DNA from: Sporosarcina jeotgali
GTDB taxonomy: Bacteria > Bacillota > Bacilli > Bacillales_A > Planococcaceae
Direction: 5' to 3'
DNA length: 64,000 bases
Assembly: GCF_033304595.1 (NCBI RefSeq)
Contig: NZ_CP116341.1
Location: 911,001-975,000 of the forward strand
Part shown: positions 56,002-64,000 of the stretch, piece after piece
Layout of the letters: every line of letters begins with the position of its first letter
Position numbering within the stretch: position 1 is the stretch's first letter
Made by a program: the position numbers and the translations under genes
The notes under the pieces: model-generated
The model's database searches: none
Told to the model about the DNA's origin: nothing
Seen by the model: the letters and a program-made list of their open reading frames with translations, nothing else

Positions 56002-58202
56002 AGAAAAAGAAATTTCGATTTCAAGGTGGAGCCTTTCTAATGCTGTTGTTATTTGGAGGGCTCTTTTTCCTTTTGTTCGGAAGAATGCTTCAAATTCAAA
56101 TAACCGGACAAATAGATGGACGGGCACTAGCGGCAATGGCAGATCAGAAATACTTAAGAGAAAGTGTATTAAAAGCAAATCGGGGACAGATTGTTGACCG
56201 TTCTGGAGAAGTAATTGCAACAGATACACTGAGCTATCGGCTGATTGCCGTTCTTAGTCAAGATGCGAGTAAGGGTTCTAAAAAACCGCAGCACGTCACA
56301 GATTTTGAACATACTGCAGAAGTGCTGAGCAAGTATATTGATATGGACAAGGAAGCCATCCTAAAACGATTCACAGGCGCTAAAGAAGGGGCGTATCAAG
56401 TTGAATTCGGAAAAGCCGGCCGCTCCATTTCAAATGAGACTGCAGATGCTATTAAAAAAGAAGACTTGCCAGGCATCCGTTTCTTTGAGGATAAAAAACG
56501 TCTTTATCCGAATGGGAATTTCGCATCGTATTTAGTAGGCTTTGCGATGCCGGAAGAAGATGAAGATAAAAACGTGAAAACGGTTGGTAAGATGGGGCTG
56601 GAGAAGACATACAATAAACAACTGACAGGAACTGACGGGAAAGCTGATTTTAAAACGGATCGATGGGGAATTCAATTACGTGATTCCAAAAAGAACATCG
56701 AAGCACCCAAGGACGGTCAGACGATCCAGTTAACGCTGGATAAAACTATTGAAAACTTTACAGAAGATGCGCTTAATCGTGCTGAAGAAAAATATCATCC
56801 TGAAAAAATGCTGGCAGTTGTAGTGAATCCAAAAACAGGTGAGATTCTTTCCATGAGCCAGCGTCCGTCCTTCCATCCGGGTACACGTGAAGGATTAACA
56901 GGGAATTGGCTCAATGAAGCTGTTGAGGAAACATTTGAACCGGGTTCTACAATGAAGATGTTTACACTTGCAGCAGCCATCGAAGAAAACAAATGGGATC
57001 CCAACGCTTACTATAAATCAGGACACTATGAAATTTATGATCAAACCATTCGTGATGTAAATAAAGTTGGATGGGGAATGATCACATTTCTTGAAGGATT
57101 TCAAAGGTCATCCAACGTCTCAATGGCATATTTGCTAGAGAAATTGGGAGACCAGACACTTATAGAATACTTTGAGGAATTCGGATTTGGGAAAAAGGTT
57201 GGAATTGACCTGCCAAATGAGGCATCAGGCATTCTGCTGGCAAATTATCCAAGTGAGCGACTCACAACTTCCTATGGGCAAGGGTCAACTGTAACGCCGA
57301 TTCAGATGGTACAGGCAGCAACAGCTATCGCGAATAATGGAAAGATGATGACGCCTTATGTAATCGACCAAATCATTGATCCGAATACAGACAAAGTCGT
57401 CGAAAAACATGAACCGGCTGAGAAGAAGAGTCCAATTAGTGAAAAGACCGCTAAGCATGTGCGAGAAATCTTGGAATCAGTTATAACTTCTGAACATGGA
57501 ACGGGTAAAAAGTTCGCCCTAGATGGATATGACGCAGGCGGGAAAACCGGTACTGCCCAAATTCCAAAAACATCTGGCGGAGGGTATATTGCAGGAGATG
57601 GAAACTACCTTTATTCATTCCTGGGAATGGCACCTATTGATGATCCACAATTATTAACTTATGTACTCGTTCAAAAACCGAAATTAAAAGCAGGTCAATA
57701 TGGATCAGATCCTACATCTGAAATCTTCACTTCCATAATGGAAAGCAGTTTAAAGTATTTAAATATTGCACCTGATGCAGTGCAGCCTGATGAATCATTG
57801 AAATTAAAAGATTATACAGGTGAATCTTCAGAAAAAGTGACTGCCAGTTTAACAGAAGCAGGCTTGAAACCGATCGTTGTAGGGGAACCGGGCGAAGTTG
57901 CCGAGCAATCACCTTCAGTAAATACGAAGTTAACAAAAGGTTCGCTTGTACTTCTTAAAACTTCTGGAGCAACGACTCTTCCTGATTTTACGGGGTGGTC
58001 CAAAAAACAAGTGTTAGTGTTTAAGAGCTTCTCGGGTCTTGATATCCGATTGAACGGAGAAGGATTCGTTGTAAAACAAAGTCTCTCAAGCGGAGCATCG
58101 GTTTCGGATAATGATCCAATCGTAATCACATTGGAAGAACCCGAACAACACAACCAAACAAAGCCGGAATCAGAAGAAGAGCCTGAAATTATTGGCGGTT
58201 GA
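55998..58202 (+). CDS. pbpB: Penicillin-binding protein 2B (division transpeptidase)
   Basis: Class B PBP cross-linking septal peptidoglycan, 734 residues. N-terminal membrane helix, dimerisation domain, then the transpeptidase domain with STMK (Ser317), SSN and KTGTAQ motifs, and two C-terminal PASTA repeats. Four-base overlap with ftsL. Partner of a SEDS glycosyltransferase (FtsW). Confidence 0.95.
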   Translation: MKKKKFRFQGGAFLMLLLFGGLFFLLFGRMLQIQITGQIDGRALAAMADQKYLRESVLKANRGQIVDRSGEVIATDTLSYRLIAVLSQDASKGSKKPQHVTDFEHTAEVLSKYIDMDKEAILKRFTGAKEGAYQVEFGKAGRSISNETADAIKKEDLPGIRFFEDKKRLYPNGNFASYLVGFAMPEEDEDKNVKTVGKMGLEKTYNKQLTGTDGKADFKTDRWGIQLRDSKKNIEAPKDGQTIQLTLDKTIENFTEDALNRAEEKYHPEKMLAVVVNPKTGEILSMSQRPSFHPGTREGLTGNWLNEAVEETFEPGSTMKMFTLAAAIEENKWDPNAYYKSGHYEIYDQTIRDVNKVGWGMITFLEGFQRSSNVSMAYLLEKLGDQTLIEYFEEFGFGKKVGIDLPNEASGILLANYPSERLTTSYGQGSTVTPIQMVQAATAIANNGKMMTPYVIDQIIDPNTDKVVEKHEPAEKKSPISEKTAKHVREILESVITSEHGTGKKFALDGYDAGGKTGTAQIPKTSGGGYIAGDGNYLYSFLGMAPIDDPQLLTYVLVQKPKLKAGQYGSDPTSEIFTSIMESSLKYLNIAPDAVQPDESLKLKDYTGESSEKVTASLTEAGLKPIVVGEPGEVAEQSPSVNTKLTKGSLVLLKTSGATTLPDFTGWSKKQVLVFKSFSGLDIRLNGEGFVVKQSLSSGASVSDNDPIVITLEEPEQHNQTKPESEEEPEIIGG

Positions 58203-58260
58203 TGAATAGCTGAGCATACTCTCTCATAAATTAGCTATAAAACGAGAGGTGTGAAGCTCT

Positions 58261-60174
58261 TTGAAAGAAATCATCGGTATGCGGTCTAAAAAGAGACTGC
58301 GGGCCGTGTTCATTATTTTTCTGCTGCTGCTCGGAGCAACGGTTGGTAAGCTATTTCACGCACAAATCATTAAGCACGAATGGCTAAAAGAGCGCGCACA
58401 AGCAAACTGGGATCGGGAAATTCCTTTTGGCGGTGTACGAGGAGAAATTGTGGATAGAAACGGAAAATTAATTGTCGGGAACCAGCTCGCTCCAACTCTT
58501 TACTTCATGCCGGCTCAGAACCCAGACCCTGAAGAAGCAGCGGCAAAACTTGCGCCGATATTACAAGTCGATCAAGTGAAGTTGGCAGAGAAAATGAGTA
58601 AGAAAGATTATATGGTCAAATTGGCGCCTGAGGGGAAAAATATTGCAAAAGCTCAAGCAGATGAGATTTCAGCGTTGAAGATTCCTGGATTATATACAGG
58701 TGTGGATTTCATGCGAAGTTATCCGAATGGAGAACTGCTGTCACGTCTATTGGGATTTACAGGATATGATGGTAAAGGGTTGGCCGGAATCGAATATGCA
58801 TACAACGATTTTTTGGATGGAACAGGGGATAGAATCCGTATGTATACCGATGCAAGAGGTGTTCCGCTTCCGCATGTAGATGATGATTTCAAAGATGGAA
58901 AAGAGGGCTCATCAGTTGTTTTGACAATTGATGCAGAGATGCAGAAAATCGTTGAACGGGAACTTTCGCAAGCCATGGAAAAATATGATGCCAGCCAAGC
59001 ACTTGCAATTGTGATGAATCCGAAAACAGGTGAGCTGCTCTCCTTAGCATCAGCGCCAACATTTGATCCAGCTAACTACCAGGACGCGAATCCTGATATT
59101 TATAATCGCAATTTACCGGTTTGGATGACATTTGAGCCGGGTTCTACATTTAAGATTATGACATTAGCGGCAGGACTGGAAGAAAAAGTTATTGACTTAG
59201 ACCATGATTCCTTCAATGATCCGGGGTATACTATGGTAGGCGGAGCTCGCTTGCGATGCTGGAAGCGGGAAGGCCATGGCCATCAATCATTCCTAGAAGT
59301 CGTTGAAAACTCATGTAACCCGGGCTTCATAGAAATCGGCCGCCGGCTGGGGGAAAAGAAACTTTCTTCCTATATACGTGATTTTGGCTTTGGCGAATCG
59401 ACGGAATCGGGTATAGCAGGCGAAGCAAAAGGAATTTTGTTTGCAGAAAATGCTTTTGGACCTGTCGAACAAGCAACGACAGCATTCGGTCAAGGGATTG
59501 CAGTAACGCCGATTCAGCAAGTGCAAGCAGTAGCGGCGGCAGTTAACGGCGGTATGCTGTACAAACCATATATCGTCAAAGAGATTATTGGCGCTGATGG
59601 GAAAGCAACACAATCATACGTACCTGAGATGAAGCGTCGAGTCATTAGCGAAGAAACATCTGCTGAAGTTAGAAGAGCGCTAGAATCTGTTGTTGCAAAC
59701 GGATCAGGGCGCAATGCTTTTGTCGATGAAATTCGAGTAGGCGGAAAGACAGGAACAGCTCAAAAAGTTCAAGACGGAAAGTATAAAGAAGGAGACTACA
59801 TTGTTTCCTTTATTGGAATTGCACCTTCAAATGATCCTGAACTAGTGGTCTATGTAGCGATTGACAGTCCTAAAAACTCAGTTCAGTTCGGCGGTGTTAT
59901 TGCAGCACCGATTGTCGGAAGAATCATAGAAGAAATTGCACCGCTGGCAAGTATTGAACCGCAAAAAGACCAGGTGGAAAAAGAATATCGATGGGGAGAC
60001 CCGTTGACACAAGAAATTCCTGATTTAAAAGGCATGACAAAAGACGAAGTTGCAAAGCAGCAATACACACTAAGAATTGAATGGCACGGAAACGGCAAGA
60101 AAGTCAGCAAGCAGTTACCTGTTGCAGGAACAGTAGTGAATGAAGAAGATGTAATTCACCTGTACACAGAGTAA
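58261..60174 (+). CDS. spoVD: SpoVD-like class B penicillin-binding protein
   Basis: 637 residues; helix, dimerisation domain, transpeptidase domain with STFK (Ser295), SCN (replacing the common SxN residues S-S-N) and KTGTAQ, then one PASTA domain. SpoVD makes spore cortex peptidoglycan in B. subtilis and stands here in the same place after pbpB. TTG start nine bases after GAGAGGTG; the in-frame ATG six codons later has no site. The gene directly following is mraY: no murE lies between. Confidence 0.92.
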   Translation: MKEIIGMRSKKRLRAVFIIFLLLLGATVGKLFHAQIIKHEWLKERAQANWDREIPFGGVRGEIVDRNGKLIVGNQLAPTLYFMPAQNPDPEEAAAKLAPILQVDQVKLAEKMSKKDYMVKLAPEGKNIAKAQADEISALKIPGLYTGVDFMRSYPNGELLSRLLGFTGYDGKGLAGIEYAYNDFLDGTGDRIRMYTDARGVPLPHVDDDFKDGKEGSSVVLTIDAEMQKIVERELSQAMEKYDASQALAIVMNPKTGELLSLASAPTFDPANYQDANPDIYNRNLPVWMTFEPGSTFKIMTLAAGLEEKVIDLDHDSFNDPGYTMVGGARLRCWKREGHGHQSFLEVVENSCNPGFIEIGRRLGEKKLSSYIRDFGFGESTESGIAGEAKGILFAENAFGPVEQATTAFGQGIAVTPIQQVQAVAAAVNGGMLYKPYIVKEIIGADGKATQSYVPEMKRRVISEETSAEVRRALESVVANGSGRNAFVDEIRVGGKTGTAQKVQDGKYKEGDYIVSFIGIAPSNDPELVVYVAIDSPKNSVQFGGVIAAPIVGRIIEEIAPLASIEPQKDQVEKEYRWGDPLTQEIPDLKGMTKDEVAKQQYTLRIEWHGNGKKVSKQLPVAGTVVNEEDVIHLYTE

Positions 60175-60231
60175 TCACACGAACACAACTGAACCAACAA
60201 CTTGTTTGGGAATACAGAAGGAGAACTAAAC

Positions 60232-61203
60232 ATGACGCTCGTCACAACAATCACGGCAATTGCCGTAACATTCGGCCTTACGGCTATTTTGGGCTATGCC
60301 ATCATCCCGTTGCTGAGACGGATGAAATTCGGGCAAAGCATCCGGGAAGAAGGACCGCAAGCCCACATGAAAAAAGCAGGAACACCAACAATGGGCGGAC
60401 TGATTTTTTTAGTAGCGATTCTCATCGCAACGCCTATTTTGTCTTACATAAATGGCGTACTCACTACCCAGACAATCGTTCTATTGCTTGTTCTGGTAGG
60501 ATTCGGGATTATCGGGTTCATTGATGACTTCATAATCGTAGTGATGAAACGAAATCTAGGTTTAACATCATTGCAAAAGCTGATTGGGCAAATCATTATC
60601 GCGATTTTCGCGTTTTTCCTATTGAAATTAGGACCTTTCGATACAGTAATTTCGATACCATTTACAGGATTTGAAATCGATATGGGAATCTTCTATGTTG
60701 TATTCTTGATTTTCTGGCTCGTTGGTTTCTCGAACGCTGTGAATCTCACAGATGGATTAGATGGTTTGGTATCAGGTACATCATCCATCGCATTCTCAGC
60801 ATTCGGTATTTTGGCAGTATCCTATAATCAGCAAGATATCGCGATGTTTTCATTTGTTGTATCAGGTGCTATGCTCGGTTTCCTATTGTTCAATATGAAA
60901 CCCGCTCGTGTATTTATGGGGGATACTGGTTCACTGGCACTTGGCGGTGCATTGGCAATGATTTCTATGCTCATTAAGCAAGAGTTCTTATTGCTTATTA
61001 TCGGGATTGTTTACGTTATTGAAACACTCTCTGTGATCATTCAAGTAATTAGTTTTAAAACAACAGGTAAACGGGTATTCAAGATGAGTCCTATTCATCA
61101 TCATTTCGAGCTTTCGGGATGGTCGGAATGGAAAGTGGTCCTTGTCTTCTGGGGGATTGCATTCTTAGCTGCAATTGTACCTGTACTTATGGAGGTGATG
61201 TAA
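60232..61203 (+). CDS. mraY: Phospho-N-acetylmuramoyl-pentapeptide-transferase MraY
   Basis: Makes lipid I from UDP-MurNAc-pentapeptide and undecaprenyl phosphate; 323 residues, ten hydrophobic segments. EEGPQAHMKKAGTPTMGG, the DDF of IGFIDDFI, NLTDGLDGL, GDTGSLALGG and the HHHFEL motif are intact. ATG 60232 follows AAGGAGAAC; the frame upstream is not family-like. Directly joined to murD. Confidence 0.96.
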   Translation: MTLVTTITAIAVTFGLTAILGYAIIPLLRRMKFGQSIREEGPQAHMKKAGTPTMGGLIFLVAILIATPILSYINGVLTTQTIVLLLVLVGFGIIGFIDDFIIVVMKRNLGLTSLQKLIGQIIIAIFAFFLLKLGPFDTVISIPFTGFEIDMGIFYVVFLIFWLVGFSNAVNLTDGLDGLVSGTSSIAFSAFGILAVSYNQQDIAMFSFVVSGAMLGFLLFNMKPARVFMGDTGSLALGGALAMISMLIKQEFLLLIIGIVYVIETLSVIIQVISFKTTGKRVFKMSPIHHHFELSGWSEWKVVLVFWGIAFLAAIVPVLMEVM

Positions 61204-62559
61204 ATGCAGAATGCAGCTCAATTTTCCGGTAAAAAAGCACTTGTCCTTGGCTTAGCGAAAAGCGGCCATGCGGCGGCCTCGTTACTATCAGCATGCGGGG
61301 CATCTGTTACATTAAATGATTTTGCACCTGATAACGGAAATCCTCTTGCTGAAGAATTGCGGAAGCAGGGGGTCAAAGTGATCTGTGGCGGACATCCTGA
61401 AAATATCTTAGATGGCGGTTTCGATTTCATCGTCAAAAATCCTGGAATTCCTTATTCAAATCCTGTCATTGCACAGGCCGAACAATTTGGTATTCCGATT
61501 TGGACGGAAATCGAACTTGCCTATCTAATAAGTGAAGCACCAATTATCGGAATTACAGGTTCGAACGGAAAAACGACTACTACTACATTGCTTTACCATA
61601 TGTTGAATATTGGCAATCGACATCCTTTGATTGCTGGTAATATCGGAACAGTTGCAAGTACAGTTGCCTCCAACGCGACAGTGGATGAAGTAATTGTCTT
61701 AGAAGCATCTTCATTCCAATTAATGGGGGTTGACGAATTCCGTCCTCATATCGCAATTTGGACAAATTTGTATGAAGCACATTTGGACTATCATGGGAGT
61801 GCTGATGCGTATGCTGAAGCAAAAGCTCAAATTACGAAAAACCAAACTCCGGCCGATTTCCTGATTTATAACGCAGACCAATCGGTTATTAAGCGATTCG
61901 TTGAAAATACAAAGGCTACTTTAGTTCCTTTTACAACTAAAGGACGTTCCACTGAGGGAATTTCAGCAGACAGTGAATCTATTTACTGGCTTGGAGAACC
62001 AATTATCCAAAGAATGAAAATCACATTGCCTGGCGCCCACAATTTGGAGAACATCTTGTCAGCAACCGCAGCTGCGTTGTTGTATGGCTGTGAGCGGAGC
62101 GCCATTGAAAGTGTTCTAAGTTCGTTTACAGGTGTTCGGCACCGCATGCAATTTGTAACGGAATACGATGGACGTAAATTTTATAATGATTCAAAGGCAA
62201 CTAATACACTTGCAACTAAAAGTGCGCTGTCATCATTTGAGACACCAACGATTCTAATCGCCGGGGGACTGGATCGAGGTCATTCTTTTGAGGAATTGCG
62301 TCCACACATGACTCACGTCAAGGCTCTGATTGGAATTGGTGAGACTGGTGATCGAATCGTCCAATTTGCCGAATCATGCGGGATTGACATTGTCAAAGAG
62401 ACAGGAAACCTTCGGGATGCGATTCAAGAAGCATACGCCGTATCTGATGCCGGGGATACCATCCTCTTATCTCCAGCCTGTGCGAGCTGGGATCAGTACC
62501 CTAACTTTGAAGCAAGAGGCGATGAATTTATCGAGACTGTGCAAAAACTTAAATCGTGA
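61204..62559 (+). CDS. murD: UDP-N-acetylmuramoyl-L-alanine--D-glutamate ligase MurD
   Basis: Adds D-Glu to UDP-MurNAc-Ala in the cytosol; 451 residues. N-terminal Rossmann LVLGLAKSGHAAASLL, ATP motif GITGSNGKTTTTTL, GNIG, HNLENILSA, FYNDSKATN and LSPACASWDQY. ATG immediately follows the mraY stop, with GGAGG inside mraY. Confidence 0.97.
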   Translation: MQNAAQFSGKKALVLGLAKSGHAAASLLSACGASVTLNDFAPDNGNPLAEELRKQGVKVICGGHPENILDGGFDFIVKNPGIPYSNPVIAQAEQFGIPIWTEIELAYLISEAPIIGITGSNGKTTTTTLLYHMLNIGNRHPLIAGNIGTVASTVASNATVDEVIVLEASSFQLMGVDEFRPHIAIWTNLYEAHLDYHGSADAYAEAKAQITKNQTPADFLIYNADQSVIKRFVENTKATLVPFTTKGRSTEGISADSESIYWLGEPIIQRMKITLPGAHNLENILSATAAALLYGCERSAIESVLSSFTGVRHRMQFVTEYDGRKFYNDSKATNTLATKSALSSFETPTILIAGGLDRGHSFEELRPHMTHVKALIGIGETGDRIVQFAESCGIDIVKETGNLRDAIQEAYAVSDAGDTILLSPACASWDQYPNFEARGDEFIETVQKLKS

Positions 62560-62601
62560 ACTGTAAGTATTCATTAACTCTGTAAATCTAACAGCGAAAG
62601 G

Positions 62602-63690
62602 ATGCATCCACTGCTTTCAAAGTATAGAATGCTCTTTATGTTTTCTGCAGTTGCTCTCACGGTTATCGGTGTTCTTTTCGTGCACTCAGCAGCAGCGTAT
62701 TGGGGAGAAATCAGATATGCGGACGCAGCCCCATTTGCCGTCAAGCAACTAGTTTACATAGGTGTTTCCATTACAATCGCCTACTTAATGATGAGAACCC
62801 CGATTCTTTCGACAGAGAGATTTTGGACGATATTTTATATCGCAGCTATTGTATTGTTAACGTTAGTGCTGATTCCGGGTATTGGGGCGGTCAGGAATGG
62901 CTCGCAAAGCTGGATAGCTTTTGGTCCTATCAGTTTGCAGCCGGCAGAATTTGTGAAAGTGGCTTTAATTGGAAAACTTGCAATGAGTATGAAGATGAAA
63001 TCGGGGCAGAGGGTATGGGATTGGCGTCATTTTGCATTGATTTTATTGCCCTTCGCTTTAATTATGATGCAACCTGACCTGGGTTCAGCCGTCATAATGA
63101 TCGTTTCAGCATTTGTTGTATTGTTTGTAGCGGGTTATCCGTTAACGTTCTTTTCTCTTTTAGGTGTCACAGGAGTGGGAGCATTCACTGCATTAATCGC
63201 TGCAGCCCCGTATCGTTTGGATCGTATAAAGTCCTACATTGATCCGTGGAGTGATCCGCTAGGAAAGGGATTCCAGGGGATCCAGTCGTTATTTGCAATT
63301 GCGCCAGGAGGCTTGCTTGGACATGGTTTCGGAAATAGCCGGCAAAAATATTTGTACTTACCGGAGCCGCAGAATGATTTCATTTTTTCAATTATTGCTG
63401 AAGAAACCGGCTTTATAGGCGCAACCTCAGTTTTGCTGTTATTTGTCTGTTTGCTCATTGGAGCCTTCGGAATTGCTATTCGTACAAAAGGATGGAAAGA
63501 ATGCTTAGTTGTATCCGGTATGGCATCCATTATCATTTTTCAAGCGTTTTTGAATGTCGGTGTTGTCTCAGGCCTGCTGCCGGTAACTGGTGTAACTTTG
63601 CCATTCATCAGTTATGGAGGGTCTTCAATGCTGACAACATGGCTGGCAGTAGGGGCGATCTTACATTTTTCTAGACAAAAGAAAGATTGA
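62602..63690 (+). CDS. spoVE: SpoVE, SEDS-family glycosyltransferase
   Basis: 362 residues, ten hydrophobic segments, SEDS family: FVHSAAAYW, GAVRNGSQSWIAFGPISLQPAEF, LPEPQNDFIFSIIAEE and ISYGGSS. In the dcw position of B. subtilis spoVE, next to its SpoVD partner. The ATG at 62602 directly abuts AAAGG and so lacks proper spacing; a CTG at 62611 would have it at eight bases. Followed by divIB with no murG or murB between. Confidence 0.9.
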   Translation: MHPLLSKYRMLFMFSAVALTVIGVLFVHSAAAYWGEIRYADAAPFAVKQLVYIGVSITIAYLMMRTPILSTERFWTIFYIAAIVLLTLVLIPGIGAVRNGSQSWIAFGPISLQPAEFVKVALIGKLAMSMKMKSGQRVWDWRHFALILLPFALIMMQPDLGSAVIMIVSAFVVLFVAGYPLTFFSLLGVTGVGAFTALIAAAPYRLDRIKSYIDPWSDPLGKGFQGIQSLFAIAPGGLLGHGFGNSRQKYLYLPEPQNDFIFSIIAEETGFIGATSVLLLFVCLLIGAFGIAIRTKGWKECLVVSGMASIIIFQAFLNVGVVSGLLPVTGVTLPFISYGGSSMLTTWLAVGAILHFSRQKKD

Positions 63691-63710
63691 GTGAAAAGGA
63701 GGGGGAGGAA

Positions 63711-64000
63711 ATGGAAAAGGTTATTGATATCGAGGAACGGATCCCATCTATGCGCAAAAAGCGTCGTAAAAAAACCAATCGAAAGTTTGTGTTCATTTTA
63801 CTCATATTTGTTATCATCCTCCTCGTCCTCCTTTACTTTCAATCACAAGCGAGTAAAATCGATGCTGTTGAACTGAATGGTGCTGTGCTTCATGATAAGG
63901 ATTTCTATTTAAAACAAGCTGGCATCGCTTCTGGGGACTCCATTTGGGGGTTTAGTGCGGATGATGCAAGGAAGCGCCTAAACGGCGTTGAAGGAGTACA
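63711..64000 (+). CDS. divIB: Cell division protein DivIB/FtsQ (3' end outside window)
   Basis: About 96 residues visible: a basic cytosolic tail (MRKKRRKKTNRK), one helix (about 27-43), then the start of the POTRA domain (IDAVELNGAVLHDKDFYLKQ). Bitopic divisome protein partnering FtsL and DivIC. GGGGGAGGAA before the ATG. Confidence 0.9.
   Translation, partial: MEKVIDIEERIPSMRKKRRKKTNRKFVFILLIFVIILLVLLYFQSQASKIDAVELNGAVLHDKDFYLKQAGIASGDSIWGFSADDARKRLNGVEGV

Overview
The window comes from the chromosome of a spore-forming, low-to-moderate-GC Bacillota, most likely Sporosarcina or a close Planococcaceae (Caryophanaceae) relative. This rests on long gene-by-gene synteny with Bacillus subtilis (ykuUV, rnjA-rpoY, def, pdhABCD, yktABC, ylaF-ylaO, pyc, cta, ylbA-ylbN, rpmF, panE, bshC, the dcw cluster), on sporulation genes (ytvI, ylbJ, spoVD, spoVE), and on close agreement with remembered B. 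subtilis proteins. No database search was possible. No tRNA, rRNA or CRISPR array was seen.

Layout. 1-3.8 kb: a minus-strand spermidine/putrescine ABC operon (potABCD, potD cut by the window edge) behind a HTH-cupin regulator with a promoter and a repeated operator-like motif. 4-10 kb: a Cys-rich small protein, the peroxiredoxin/thioredoxin pair ykuU-ykuV, K+ uptake regulator ktrC, RNase J1 and RNA polymerase epsilon, a tiny very basic peptide gene with its own consensus promoter and terminator, peptide deformylase, and a YkyA lipoprotein. 10-15 kb: the pyruvate dehydrogenase operon pdhABCD. 15-26 kb: yktA/yktB/ykzI/yktC, ylaF, typA, ylaH, ylaI, ylaN, ftsW and pyruvate carboxylase. 25.9-27.8 kb: a complete-looking group IIC intron with its reverse transcriptase, sitting just after a terminator. 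27.8-35.5 kb: heme A synthesis (ctaA, ctaB divergent) and caa3 oxidase (ctaCDEF, ctaG, DUF420). 35.6-48.3 kb: the ytvI and ylb region, in which an ACT-less aspartokinase and a meso-DAP-type MurE replace ylbD-ylbE, and a degenerate GDPD-fold protein lies between ricF and ylbG. 48.3-51 kb: an acyl-CoA carboxylase cluster with a CcpA-type cre site. 51-64 kb: panE, DUF3397, bshC, then the division/cell-wall (dcw) cluster mraZ-rsmH-ftsL-pbpB-spoVD-mraY-murD-spoVE-divIB.

How it fits together. Pyruvate is split between acetyl-CoA (PDH) and oxaloacetate (PYC); electrons leave through the caa3 oxidase, whose heme A genes flank it. The dcw cluster lacks murE between spoVD and mraY, and lacks murG/murB between spoVE and divIB. 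A MurE with the meso-DAP signature lies 20 kb away, head to head with a short DapG-like aspartokinase. My main hypothesis is that this pair supplies and uses diaminopimelate for the spore cortex in an organism whose vegetative wall may use lysine. Other notable points are the basic 23-residue peptide gene, an apparent ATT start codon for ylbL, three GTGG boxes at exact 10-bp spacing before mraZ, and the intron that separates ctaA from its terminator. TTG and GTG starts supported by Shine-Dalgarno spacing are frequent.
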